A stretch of 64,000 nucleotides of DNA from Alkalispirochaeta americana (GTDB taxonomy: Bacteria > Spirochaetota > Spirochaetia > DSM-27196 > Alkalispirochaetaceae): positions 1-64,000 of the forward strand of contig NZ_FTMS01000004.1 of assembly GCF_900156105.1 (NCBI RefSeq), read 5' to 3'. Of this stretch, positions 7,620 to 15,696 are shown piece after piece (the stretch's first letter is position 1; each line of letters begins with the position of its first letter). Made by a program: the position numbers and the translations under genes. The notes under the pieces are model-generated. The model had not been told where the DNA came from. It saw only the letters and a list, made by a program, of their open reading frames with translations, and searched no databases.

Positions 7620-8498
7620 CTAGAGCTCCTTCACCTGGGACCGGATATAGGGAACGATGATCACGGCGATTCCCAGAAGCATGATCACCGCCGAGGCAGC
7701 ACCGATACCCATCTGATTCCGCTGAAAGGTGTAGGAATACATGAAGGTCGAGGGCAACGCCGTGGCGCGTCCCGGTCCGCCTCCGGTCAGGGCGATCACC
7801 AGATCGTAGGATTTGATCGCCATGTGCCCCAGAATGACAAAGACCGAGAGAAAGGATCCCGCCAGTTGGGGGATGATCACCTTGGTATAGAGATTAAAAA
7901 ATCCCGCGCCGTCTACCACGGCCGATTCCACCGTTCCGTGATCTATTGCCCGGAGTCCCGAGAGAAAGATCACCATCACAAAGCCACTGACTTGCCACAC
8001 CGCAGCTATCACCACAGTATAGATCGCCATCTCGCTGTTTTTGATCCAGTCAAAGGTGAACCCCGTGAGCCCCCACATGCGCATGATGTGCTGAAGGCCG
8101 ATCCCCGGGTCCAGGAACCATTTCCAGGCTGTTCCGGTAACAATAAAAGAGATCGCCATGGGGTACAAAAAGATTGGCCTGAAAACCCGCTCTCCAAAAC
8201 GATGGAGGTCTATCAGGATCGCCAGGAACAACCCCACGATGGTGCTGATACCAATATAGAGGACAAAGAAGATGCCCATGTTCCGCAGGGCCACGTACCA
8301 GTGATCCAGCCGAAAAAGGCGCCGGTAGTTCTCGAACCCCACCCAGCTGTGAATGGGAAGAATTCGGGACCCCGTGAAGGAAAGATAGACGGTAAAGAGG
8401 ATAAAACCATATACAAAGATAAGGGTGATGATGATCGCCGGGAACAATACAACCCGGGCCATTACATCGTCGCTGGATAATCGCAGACGAGTTTTCAT
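7620..8498 (-). CDS. Sugar ABC transporter permease (MalF-type)
   Basis: 292 aa from ATG 8498 (MKTRLRLSSDD). A first TM segment (VLFPAIIITLIFVYGFILFTVYLSF) precedes the periplasmic part and five more segments. The EAA loop reads TVESAVVDGAGFFNLYTKVIIPQL. It pairs with the MalG-type subunit immediately downstream and with the binding protein upstream. CUT1 family importers of this kind carry mono- or oligosaccharides. Confidence 0.92.
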   Translation of the reverse strand: MKTRLRLSSDDVMARVVLFPAIIITLIFVYGFILFTVYLSFTGSRILPIHSWVGFENYRRLFRLDHWYVALRNMGIFFVLYIGISTIVGLFLAILIDLHRFGERVFRPIFLYPMAISFIVTGTAWKWFLDPGIGLQHIMRMWGLTGFTFDWIKNSEMAIYTVVIAAVWQVSGFVMVIFLSGLRAIDHGTVESAVVDGAGFFNLYTKVIIPQLAGSFLSVFVILGHMAIKSYDLVIALTGGGPGRATALPSTFMYSYTFQRNQMGIGAASAVIMLLGIAVIIVPYIRSQVKEL

Positions 8499-8585
8499 GG
8501 TGCTCGTGTTCCTTAAATGGGAGAAGCCCCGGGGCACGGCCCCGGAGATCTTCTCCCGGTGTATACGTTGAAAAACCGCCCGTGC

Positions 8586-9857
8586 TTACCGCGCCTGGGC
8601 TACGGCGTCTGCAAAGGCCCGAGCTGCTGCCTGACTGGAGACCTGGCCGTTGAAGTGGGCCGTGATCACGTCAAGCATCGCTTCCATAACCTGTACGGGG
8701 TTTCCGTGGCGGTGGGCCACCGAACCGTGGAGCGTTCCTGCTGCGTTTGCCTCCTGGAGCTCGCGCATCGCCGCCTGGCCAATGCTTTCGAACTGGGTGT
8801 CAGGGACGTCGGTCCGGGCCGGAACGGAGCCTTTCACGGTGTTGAAGGCGATCTGGAACTCGGGATCCATGACCGCACTGGCCGTAAGGTTCTGGGCGTT
8901 GCGGTACTGGGGTGCTACCTGGAACATCACAAACTGATCGGAGTTGAAGAGAACCGTTCCCTGGGTTCCGGGGGTACGAAATCCCTCGAAATCTACTCCG
9001 GGCTCCATTCCGGCGTTGATGAACTCACCCTTGGCCCAGTCACCCATCATCTGGAAGAGGGCCTGTCCCTCAATTACCATGGCGCTGGCCAGGTTCCAGT
9101 CGCGGCCGCTGAAGTTGGGATCCAGGTATCCTGCCAGCTGCTCCATGCGCTGAAAGGTTTTCAGGATCGTGTCGGAGCGCAGTGCGCCTTCGTCCAGATC
9201 GATCATGGCCCGCTTGTAGAACTCGGGGCCTCCCGTGGATGCCAGAACTGCCTCGAAGACCGTTCCGTCCTGCCAGGCCTGACCGCCGTGAGCAAGGCCG
9301 ACGTATCCTGCAGCTTCTGCTGCGTCCATGGCTGCAATGTAGTCATCCCAGGTGGTGGGGATGTCCAGGCCCAGCTCGTCCATGATGGACCGGTTTGCCC
9401 AGACCCAGTTGGTGGAGTGGACGTTCACCGGAGCGGCGATCCAGTTTCCATCGTACTTGGAAAATCCCTTGATCGCATCGGGGACAACCTCGTCCCAGCC
9501 TTCGGCTGTGGCGATGTCGTTCATGTTTGCCAGAAGGCCCAACTCGGCCCAGTCGATAATGTCCATTCCCAGCATCTGGACCGCTGCGGGGGGATCACCG
9601 GCGGTTGCCCGGGAGCGGAGAACGGTCATTGCCTGGGTTCCGCCGCCTCCGGCGATGGGAGAATCGATCCACTCGATTCCCTGGGCTTCGAGGTTGTCTT
9701 TCAGGACACCCAGGGCTGCTGCCTCACCGCCCGAGGTCCACCAGTGGAGCACCTCTACGGAATCAACCGGCTCGACCTCTTGCCCTCCCCGGGCAAAAAG
9801 AAACGCCCCCGGGGCCGCCATTAATACAATCAGTGCCAACAAAACAAACTTTCGCAT
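8586..9857 (-). CDS. Sugar ABC transporter periplasmic binding protein
   Basis: 423 aa. A signal peptide (MRKFVLLALIVLMAAPGAFLFA) is followed by VEVLHWWTSGGEAAALGVLKDNLEAQGIEW. That opening is characteristic of glucose/mannose-type (GtsA-like) binding proteins in the cluster-B family. RBS AAGGAGG lies directly before ATG 9857. It is the first and presumably most expressed gene of the three-gene importer operon. The adjacent divergent ROK kinase supports a glucose-like substrate; that is inference. An ATPase is absent. Confidence 0.9.
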   Translation of the reverse strand: MRKFVLLALIVLMAAPGAFLFARGGQEVEPVDSVEVLHWWTSGGEAAALGVLKDNLEAQGIEWIDSPIAGGGGTQAMTVLRSRATAGDPPAAVQMLGMDIIDWAELGLLANMNDIATAEGWDEVVPDAIKGFSKYDGNWIAAPVNVHSTNWVWANRSIMDELGLDIPTTWDDYIAAMDAAEAAGYVGLAHGGQAWQDGTVFEAVLASTGGPEFYKRAMIDLDEGALRSDTILKTFQRMEQLAGYLDPNFSGRDWNLASAMVIEGQALFQMMGDWAKGEFINAGMEPGVDFEGFRTPGTQGTVLFNSDQFVMFQVAPQYRNAQNLTASAVMDPEFQIAFNTVKGSVPARTDVPDTQFESIGQAAMRELQEANAAGTLHGSVAHRHGNPVQVMEAMLDVITAHFNGQVSSQAAARAFADAVAQAR

Positions 9858-9941
9858 GGAACCTCCTTGTGAACCCTGATGTCAGGAGCTCCGGAAACAG
9901 GCTCAGAGATCAGGGGTCGTTTGAATCAGTGGTAAAGTTTT

Positions 9942-9970
9942 TTGACTTCACCCTGAAATACTGTTACAGT
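9942..9970 (+). promoter_or_regulatory. Promoter with overlapping palindrome upstream of the ROK gene
   Basis: TTGACT (9942-9947), a 17-bp spacer and TACAGT (9965-9970) make a plausible sigma-70 promoter. The -10 is embedded in the palindrome ACTGT-T-ACAGT (9960-9970), which could be the site of a repressor such as the downstream DeoR protein. The transcription start would lie about 40 bp before ATG 10019. Confidence 0.5.
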
Positions 9971-10018
9971 CTATGTTCAGCCTGACCAGCTGTCAAACAA
10001 AATATCCGGCAGGAACCA

Positions 10019-11020
10019 ATGATACATCCTGATGAATTGGGACAGCTTCTCTGCGGAGTTGACCTGGGCGGAACAAAGATAGTTACGGCGCTCGTTTCCG
10101 ATGATGGCACCGTGCGTGCCAAACGGTTTATCCGTGATCACCGGGGCCAGTCGCCCCAAATGGTGGTTGAGGGTATCGCCCGGCAGGTGCGGGAACTTCT
10201 GGCCGATCAGAATATCCCCCTCTCGTCGCTCTCGGGGATCGGCGTGGGCACCTCGGGCCACGTGGATTACCGAAACCGGCGTATCATCATGAACTCAAAT
10301 CTCCCCGGGTTTGCCGGTTTCCCTCTGGGCCAGGCCCTGGAAGATGCTCTGGGCGTGGCTGTCTCCCTTGACAACGATGCCAACGCCCAGGCCTATGCCG
10401 AGTACCGTTTCGGCGCGGGCCAGGGCTTTCCTCATATGGCCTTTGTAACGGTGAGTACCGGCATTGGTGCGGGGCTTGTCCTGGGGGGATCGCTCTACCG
10501 GGGTGTAACCGGCACAGCCGGCGAGCTGGGTCACACCATTGTGGAGCCCGCAGGGATCATCCGCTGCGGGTGTGGCCGTCAGGGGTGCCTCATGGCTCAT
10601 GCAGCGGGGCTTTGCCTTGGCCGGACAGCCCGGGAACTTCAGGAAGAGGAGGCTCTTCCCTCGGAGGTGATCACCGATGATCTCCAGGATCAACAGATCA
10701 CGGGAGAGGTCGTAGCCCGGGGGCTTGCCGTGGGTGATCCCCTCTGTTGCCGCCTGGTCCAGCGCTACGCCGATTATCTTGCCATTGGTCTGAATAATCT
10801 CTTCCAGATCCTGGACCCGGGGCTGATCGTCCTGGGAGGCGGGCTTACCGCCTGGGGGCCTGTCTACCTTGACCGGGTGCGAGCCCAATTTGCAAAACAT
10901 CTCCGGGGCATGACCACCGCGCCTCCCGAGATTCGTCTGGCCCTGCTTGGCGCCGATGCTGCCGTGGTGGGCGCGGCATCGCTTCCCCTCGAAGGCATCT
11001 CCCTGAAGGAGCACCCATGA
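10019..11020 (+). CDS. ROK family sugar kinase (glucokinase-like)
   Basis: 333 aa. The ATP-binding motif CGVDLGGTKI is at about residues 12-21, and SLDNDANAQAYAEY contains the catalytic Asp. GELGHTIVEP is followed by the zinc-binding CGCGRQGC. In ROK kinases the zinc motif is normally followed by x-E, and that Glu contacts the sugar; here the sequence is GCLMAHAAG, so the Glu is Met. There is no N-terminal HTH, so it is a kinase and not a NagC-type repressor. Divergent from the sugar importer and overlapping deoR by 4 bp, it probably phosphorylates the imported sugar. Confidence 0.85.
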   Translation: MIHPDELGQLLCGVDLGGTKIVTALVSDDGTVRAKRFIRDHRGQSPQMVVEGIARQVRELLADQNIPLSSLSGIGVGTSGHVDYRNRRIIMNSNLPGFAGFPLGQALEDALGVAVSLDNDANAQAYAEYRFGAGQGFPHMAFVTVSTGIGAGLVLGGSLYRGVTGTAGELGHTIVEPAGIIRCGCGRQGCLMAHAAGLCLGRTARELQEEEALPSEVITDDLQDQQITGEVVARGLAVGDPLCCRLVQRYADYLAIGLNNLFQILDPGLIVLGGGLTAWGPVYLDRVRAQFAKHLRGMTTAPPEIRLALLGADAAVVGAASLPLEGISLKEHP

Positions 11021-11763
11021 ACGACCGACAGAAGGACATTCTCCGGCTTCTTTCCCGCAACCGGGAGATTTCCGTGACCGACCTCTCCACCCGTTTTGAG
11101 GTGAGCGGGGTAACGATCCGCCAGGATCTGGACACGCTGCAGCGGCAAGGGCTGTTGCAACGCGTCCACGGGGGGGCCGTGTTGCAAAGCGCCGACGAGA
11201 TATCATCGAGGATCGGCATCAACTACGATCGCAAGCAGGCGATCGCCGAGAGCGCCCTGGATCTCATCCAGGAGGGAGAGACGATTTTCATCGAGTCGGG
11301 GTCGGTGAACGCCCTCCTGGCGCGCCAGCTCAAGGAGCGCAGAAATATCACCGTGGTGACCAACAACCTCTTTATCGCCCGAACCCTCAAGAACTCCTCC
11401 GTCGAGGTGATCACCCTGGGAGGGCTCTACCAGCACGACAGCGAATCCCTGGTGGGGTCCGTGGCGCGCCTGGGGCTGGAGGCTCTGAACTTTACCAAAT
11501 GCTTTATCGGGGTGGACGGGTTCACCTTTGAGACGGGTTTTACCTGCACCGATATGATGCGGAGCGAGGTTGCCGCCACGGCCGCCCGCAAGAGCCCCCT
11601 GGTGTGCATCCTCACGGACTCCAGCAAGTTTGGTGCCGTGGCGCTCTCCCGGATTTGTGCTCTGGACCAGGTGGACCACCTGATCACTGATTCGCACATC
11701 CCCGGGGAGTTCCGGGAGCGCCTCCAGGAGCACTCCCTGACCCTCACGGTGTGTCAGGCCTGA
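11017..11763 (+). CDS. DeoR/GlpR family transcriptional regulator
   Basis: 248 aa. An N-terminal winged HTH (RQKDILRLLSRNREISVTDL...VTIRQDLDTLQRQGLLQRVHGGAV) is followed by the sugar-phosphate-sensing domain (ALDLIQEGETIFIESGSVNALLARQL). Its start overlaps the kinase stop (ATGA), so sugar kinase and regulator are coupled. DeoR proteins are usually released from DNA by phosphorylated sugars. The most likely targets are this operon and the divergent ABC importer. Confidence 0.92.
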   Translation: MNDRQKDILRLLSRNREISVTDLSTRFEVSGVTIRQDLDTLQRQGLLQRVHGGAVLQSADEISSRIGINYDRKQAIAESALDLIQEGETIFIESGSVNALLARQLKERRNITVVTNNLFIARTLKNSSVEVITLGGLYQHDSESLVGSVARLGLEALNFTKCFIGVDGFTFETGFTCTDMMRSEVAATAARKSPLVCILTDSSKFGAVALSRICALDQVDHLITDSHIPGEFRERLQEHSLTLTVCQA

Positions 11764-11779
11764 GGGCCTGACGCGGATG

Positions 11780-12661
11780 CTACCGGGACGAGCCCATCCC
11801 GGTGGTCATGAAAGCCCCCAGGCACTGCGATATTGCCTCGGTGCTGACAGGAAAGCGGATTCCCCGGGCTGTGATCTTTTCTGTGTCCAGACGGATATCC
11901 CGGGGGCGTTCCCGATAAAGTTTATGGTCAGGAACCAGAAGCTCCTCAACCCGGTGGGAGATCCCCAGCTCCCGAAAGACATGGCGAAAGAGATCGTAAC
12001 GGTTCAGATCGTTCTCGCTCCCCACATGGTACGTACCGGAGGGCATCTCCAGAAGCGCCGGGAACCGGTCCAGCAGGTCGTAGACCCAGGTGACACCCCG
12101 GTATTCGTGAACTGCTACTTTTGTTCGTTTTCCCGATACGGCAATTCTGATGGCATCCCAGACCACGTTGGAGTTCACCGGTTCCCGAAACTCGGGGAGT
12201 CCAAAGAGCCAGGTCAGGCGCAGGATCAAAAGATTGTCGCAGGTTTCCCGCAGCTGCTCTTCTGCCTCCAGCTTTGTCTTGCCATAGACGGTGTTGGGCA
12301 CGGCCTGGTGGTCTTCGCTGTAGGGGCCAGGCTCGTCGTTACCGTTAAAGACCTGTTCGGTGCTCAGAAAGACCATGCGGGCTCCCGCGTCGCGGGCCGC
12401 TGCAGCTACGTTGAGCGCTCCCGTGACATTTATCTGCCGGGCTTCGTCGGGGTTTTCCTCGCAGAAGGCTGTGGCCGTCACGGCAGCGCCGTGAATGATT
12501 ATCTCGGGACCACAGGCGGCGATCTTCCGCTTCACCGCGTCGCTGTCCAGAATGTCCAGATCGGCCCGGCCCACGCCTTCTATCTGATGATCCCTGCCGT
12601 GATATCGTTGAAACCGTGTTCCCAGAAACCCCCTGTTTCCGGTTATCAGGATTTTTGCCAT
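11780..12661 (-). CDS. NAD(P)-dependent sugar-nucleotide reductase/epimerase (RmlD-like SDR)
   Basis: 293 aa extended short-chain dehydrogenase. The nucleotide motif is ITGNRGFLG near residue 6, followed by FLSTEQVFNG and the catalytic YGKTK. The order and length resemble dTDP-4-dehydrorhamnose reductase. No other dTDP-rhamnose genes are nearby, so the substrate is uncertain. ATG 12661 follows AGGAG. It lies downstream of the glycyl radical enzyme on the same strand, separated by 167 bp with a long hairpin, so co-transcription is doubtful. Confidence 0.75.
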   Translation of the reverse strand: MAKILITGNRGFLGTRFQRYHGRDHQIEGVGRADLDILDSDAVKRKIAACGPEIIIHGAAVTATAFCEENPDEARQINVTGALNVAAAARDAGARMVFLSTEQVFNGNDEPGPYSEDHQAVPNTVYGKTKLEAEEQLRETCDNLLILRLTWLFGLPEFREPVNSNVVWDAIRIAVSGKRTKVAVHEYRGVTWVYDLLDRFPALLEMPSGTYHVGSENDLNRYDLFRHVFRELGISHRVEELLVPDHKLYRERPRDIRLDTEKITARGIRFPVSTEAISQCLGAFMTTGMGSSR

Positions 12662-12697
12662 CCTGCGTTCTCCTTATACTGATCAGCCCGAATACCA

Positions 12698-12727
12698 GTA
12701 TGCCCACGCGAAAGGGCGTGGGCATAC
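12698..12727. other. Perfect 12-bp hairpin between SDR and glycyl radical enzyme genes
   Basis: GTATGCCCACGC and GCGTGGGCATAC flank a GAAAGG loop. No run of T follows on either strand, so a classical terminator is unlikely. RNA processing or a stabilising stem is possible. Confidence 0.6.
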
Positions 12728-12828
12728 CGAAGTGTGCGATTTTACCGCTGGGGAAAAGGTATCAGTAAACCTGCCGGATATCCAGTTTTTTCCTCCCGGG
12801 AGACGCTCTTTTTCACGGTTCCCGTTGT

Positions 12829-15264
12829 TCAGAGGGCCTGCTCGGTTCGGGCGATGATATCCTCCTGGGCTTCCCGGGACAGGGTTGTGAAGAAGGCCGA
12901 ATAGCCCGCGACCCGGACAATCAGATCCCGGTGGGCTTCGGGGTTTTCCTGGGCGGCCAGAAGCGTGGCGCGATCCACCACGTTATACTGCACATGCCAC
13001 CCCTTGAGCTCGCCAAAAAAGGTTCTCAGCAGGTGTTCCAGCTTGAGTCGCGCCGAGGGATCTTCAAAGAGCAACGGCGGGACTTTCTGGTTCAGCAGAA
13101 CTCCTCCCAGGATTTTTTCCGTGGGAAGCTTGGCTATGGACTGAAACACCGCTGTGGGTCCCTTCAGGTCTGTCCCGGCCGAGGGAGATGCCCCTTCGGC
13201 AAGGGGCGTGAAGGCCAGGCGTCCGTCGGGTGTGGCGGGAACCACCGCGCCCGAGGGAACGTTGGCCGAGATACTGGAGGTTCCTCCGTAGTAGCGGCAG
13301 CCGATGGGGCCCCGGCCGTCCCGAATGGTCCGGTACTGTTCAAGTTCGTCCAGGTACATCCCGTAGGCCCGAGCCAGCAGGAGGTCCACCTCGTCTTCAT
13401 CGTTGCCGAACTTGGGGGCACCCATAAGCAGATGCCGCCGCACGGCCTCGCCCTGGACACCGGCAAAGTTGCTGCCCAGATGCTCCATGAGGTCCTCGGC
13501 AGAGATGGTTTTATCCTGAAAGACCAGTTTGCGGATCGCCGCCAGGGAGTTGCCCAGGTTGGCGATCCCCACCTGGAGGCCCGAGACAAAATCATAGATC
13601 GAGCCGCCCTGGTGGATCGTCTTTCCCCGGCCGATACAGTCGTCTACAAAGGCCGAGCAGAGCAGGTCCGGGGCATCCTCCTCCAGAACGGTGTCGATCG
13701 CCGTATCGATGGCCACACCGGCCCGGGCGTAGTGGCTGATCTGGTGCTTCCAGGCCTCCATGACCTGGTCGAAGGAGGTAAAGTCCTCGAGCCGGCCCCG
13801 TCCGGGGAAGAAACGTGTCCCCGACATGGTGTCCAGGCCGTCCCGCAGGGCCGCCAGAAAGACCCGGGCAAAGTTGATGAAGTGTTTTCCCGTGCACCGG
13901 TATCCCCACGTGCCGGGAACGGCCACCTCGATGCAGCCGATGGCGGAATAGTTGTACGCGTCCTCCCGGGAGACGCCCAGGTCAATAAAGGAGGGGATTA
14001 CCACCTCGTCGTTGTTGAAGGCGGGCATTCCAAAACCCAGGCTTACCACCCGGAGACACTCCTGGAGAAAATCCTGGCTCATGGCCCGATGAAACCGGAC
14101 CGAGAGGTTGGGCTGGGTCAGGCGCGTGGCTGCCACGGAGCGCAGGATCAGATAGCTCAGATCGTTCACAGCGTCTGTTCCGTCCGGGTTCTGACCGCCG
14201 ATGGTGACGTTCTGGTAGAGAGGGCTTCCGGCGGAATAGCGCGTGTGCGACCAGGAGCGGATCTTGTTGACCGAGAGCAGCTTGACCCAGAGGTTTTCCA
14301 GCAGCTCCCGGGCCTCGTCCTCCTGGATGCGTCCCGCTTCACGGTCGGCCTTATAGAAGGGATAGAGATACTGGTCCATGCGCCCCAGGGAGAGGGAATG
14401 ACCGTTACTCTCGATCTGAAGCACCAGCTGTACGAACCAGGTGAGGTGCACCGCCTCGTAGAAGGTTCGGGGAGGGTTCACCGCTATAAACTGACAGGTT
14501 TCGCGGATCCGCTGAAGGTCCTCCCGACGCCGGGGCGTGATTGTTCCATCCTGGAGCAACTCCGCTGCCAGGTCTGCGTAGCGGAGTATGAACCCCCGGA
14601 ACGCCTCCAGGGATAGTTCCAGGGCGCGAAAGAACTGATCCCGGGCAAGGCCTTCCCGGGTGGCAAGATCGCAGTCCCGGCGGCGGGAAGTAACCCGTTC
14701 CAGGTATCCCCCCAGGCCGATAGCCAGGATCTTCTCGTTATTCACCGCGATGTGGGCATCACCGGAGGTGAGGTTTCCCTCGGCCCGGATGATTCCCGCT
14801 TCGTGGATCTCTCGCAGATGGGGCGCCATGAGGGCCCGGCCCCGGTCCAGGGTGGTTTTTCCCCGCCAGAACCGGCAGATTTCCAGCAGTTCCTCCCGCT
14901 TTTCCCTGGCCTGGTCTGCCTCCGAGGCCAGATAAAAGCGGTCTCCCGGCCGCTGGTCAAACTGGTCGATCTCCTGCTCGATCCATTCCACGGCGTATTC
15001 CGGGAAGATCGGGGCCGCCCGGAGCTGCGAGGAATGGTTGCCCGCCAGCAGGGTGTCCCCTTCTATGAAGATGGTCATATCCGAGAGGGTCTTTTTCAGG
15101 GCCAGGGCACGGCGGATCATCACCGGTTCCCGGGAAAAATCCTGATACACCCGGGTGTAGCACCGGGCCCGTTCCAGGCAGATTTCAGGCCGTGCCTGGA
15201 GCACCCGCTCCCGCAGGGTCGCTATCCGGTGGGTTTTCCCGCTCTCTCGTATCGCCGCTTCCAT
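12829..15264 (-). CDS. Glycyl radical enzyme, dehydratase/lyase (PFL2) type, substrate unknown
   Basis: 811 aa from ATG 15264, which has AGGAGG five bases upstream; a TTG nine codons earlier has no RBS. The thiyl-radical cysteine is in SAIGCIEVAVPG (C444, with E446 as the C-x-E pair). The glycyl radical site is VRVAGYSAFF (G787). SNGHSLSLGRMDQYLYPFY and the early LTSGDAHIAVNNEKIL segment also match the glycerol/diol dehydratase branch rather than pyruvate formate-lyase, which has Cys-Cys. These enzymes need a radical SAM activase, and none is adjacent. The substrate cannot be told from sequence alone. Functions under anoxia in the cytoplasm. Confidence 0.88.
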   Translation of the reverse strand: MEAAIRESGKTHRIATLRERVLQARPEICLERARCYTRVYQDFSREPVMIRRALALKKTLSDMTIFIEGDTLLAGNHSSQLRAAPIFPEYAVEWIEQEIDQFDQRPGDRFYLASEADQAREKREELLEICRFWRGKTTLDRGRALMAPHLREIHEAGIIRAEGNLTSGDAHIAVNNEKILAIGLGGYLERVTSRRRDCDLATREGLARDQFFRALELSLEAFRGFILRYADLAAELLQDGTITPRRREDLQRIRETCQFIAVNPPRTFYEAVHLTWFVQLVLQIESNGHSLSLGRMDQYLYPFYKADREAGRIQEDEARELLENLWVKLLSVNKIRSWSHTRYSAGSPLYQNVTIGGQNPDGTDAVNDLSYLILRSVAATRLTQPNLSVRFHRAMSQDFLQECLRVVSLGFGMPAFNNDEVVIPSFIDLGVSREDAYNYSAIGCIEVAVPGTWGYRCTGKHFINFARVFLAALRDGLDTMSGTRFFPGRGRLEDFTSFDQVMEAWKHQISHYARAGVAIDTAIDTVLEEDAPDLLCSAFVDDCIGRGKTIHQGGSIYDFVSGLQVGIANLGNSLAAIRKLVFQDKTISAEDLMEHLGSNFAGVQGEAVRRHLLMGAPKFGNDEDEVDLLLARAYGMYLDELEQYRTIRDGRGPIGCRYYGGTSSISANVPSGAVVPATPDGRLAFTPLAEGASPSAGTDLKGPTAVFQSIAKLPTEKILGGVLLNQKVPPLLFEDPSARLKLEHLLRTFFGELKGWHVQYNVVDRATLLAAQENPEAHRDLIVRVAGYSAFFTTLSREAQEDIIARTEQAL

Positions 15265-15322
15265 GAGATCCTCCTGCTCGTATGAATTCAATCATATATT
15301 TGTTTTAAATGAAAGTCAATAT

Positions 15323-15349
15323 GGTATCAATTGAAGTAAATATGATACC
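15323..15349. promoter_or_regulatory. Inverted repeat upstream of the glycyl radical enzyme
   Basis: GGTATCA-N13-TGATACC, perfect 7-bp arms, in AT-rich DNA about 60 bp upstream of ATG 15264 and in the region shared with the divergent oad promoter. It is a candidate operator for a dimeric regulator. Confidence 0.5.
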
Positions 15350-15413
15350 CAATGAGGATCAAAAAGGAGGAAAAATAAATCTATCGAAGAAATAAAATAA
15401 TCTGCTCTTTGGT

Positions 15414-15443
15414 TTGCAATTTTGCATCGAAGGCTGTTATAAC
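15414..15443 (+). promoter_or_regulatory. Probable promoter of oadGAB
   Basis: TTGCAA (15414-15419), an 18-bp spacer and TATAAC (15438-15443) sit about 48 bp before the oadG start. AAGGAG follows just upstream of ATG 15492. Confidence 0.45.
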
Positions 15444-15491
15444 TAGCGAGACCTGAAATAACCAAGCAGAACGTGTAAGGAGACCCACACT

Positions 15492-15686
15492 ATGCTGATG
15501 GACGGTGTACAGCTCATGATTATTGGAATGAGCGTTGTCTTTGTGTTTCTTATCCTTTTGGTCATGCTCATGACCGTGATGACTTCAATCGTACAACGCT
15601 TCTCGCTTCGATCTTCTGCCGCCGCCGCACAGGAGCGGACCGCTGCCGTGCTGGCAGTTGTGGCAGCCCGCAAGAACCACTCATAA
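15492..15686 (+). CDS. oadG: Oxaloacetate decarboxylase gamma subunit
   Basis: 64 aa. One N-terminal membrane helix (QLMIIGMSVVFVFLILLVML) is followed by a short polar, Ala-rich tail. This is the usual OadG layout, where the helix anchors the alpha subunit to the beta subunit. Identification rests on topology plus position directly ahead of oadA and oadB. AAGGAG precedes ATG 15492. The gap to oadA is 10 bp. Confidence 0.8.
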   Translation: MLMDGVQLMIIGMSVVFVFLILLVMLMTVMTSIVQRFSLRSSAAAAQERTAAVLAVVAARKNHS

Positions 15687-15696
15687 GGAACCTTTC

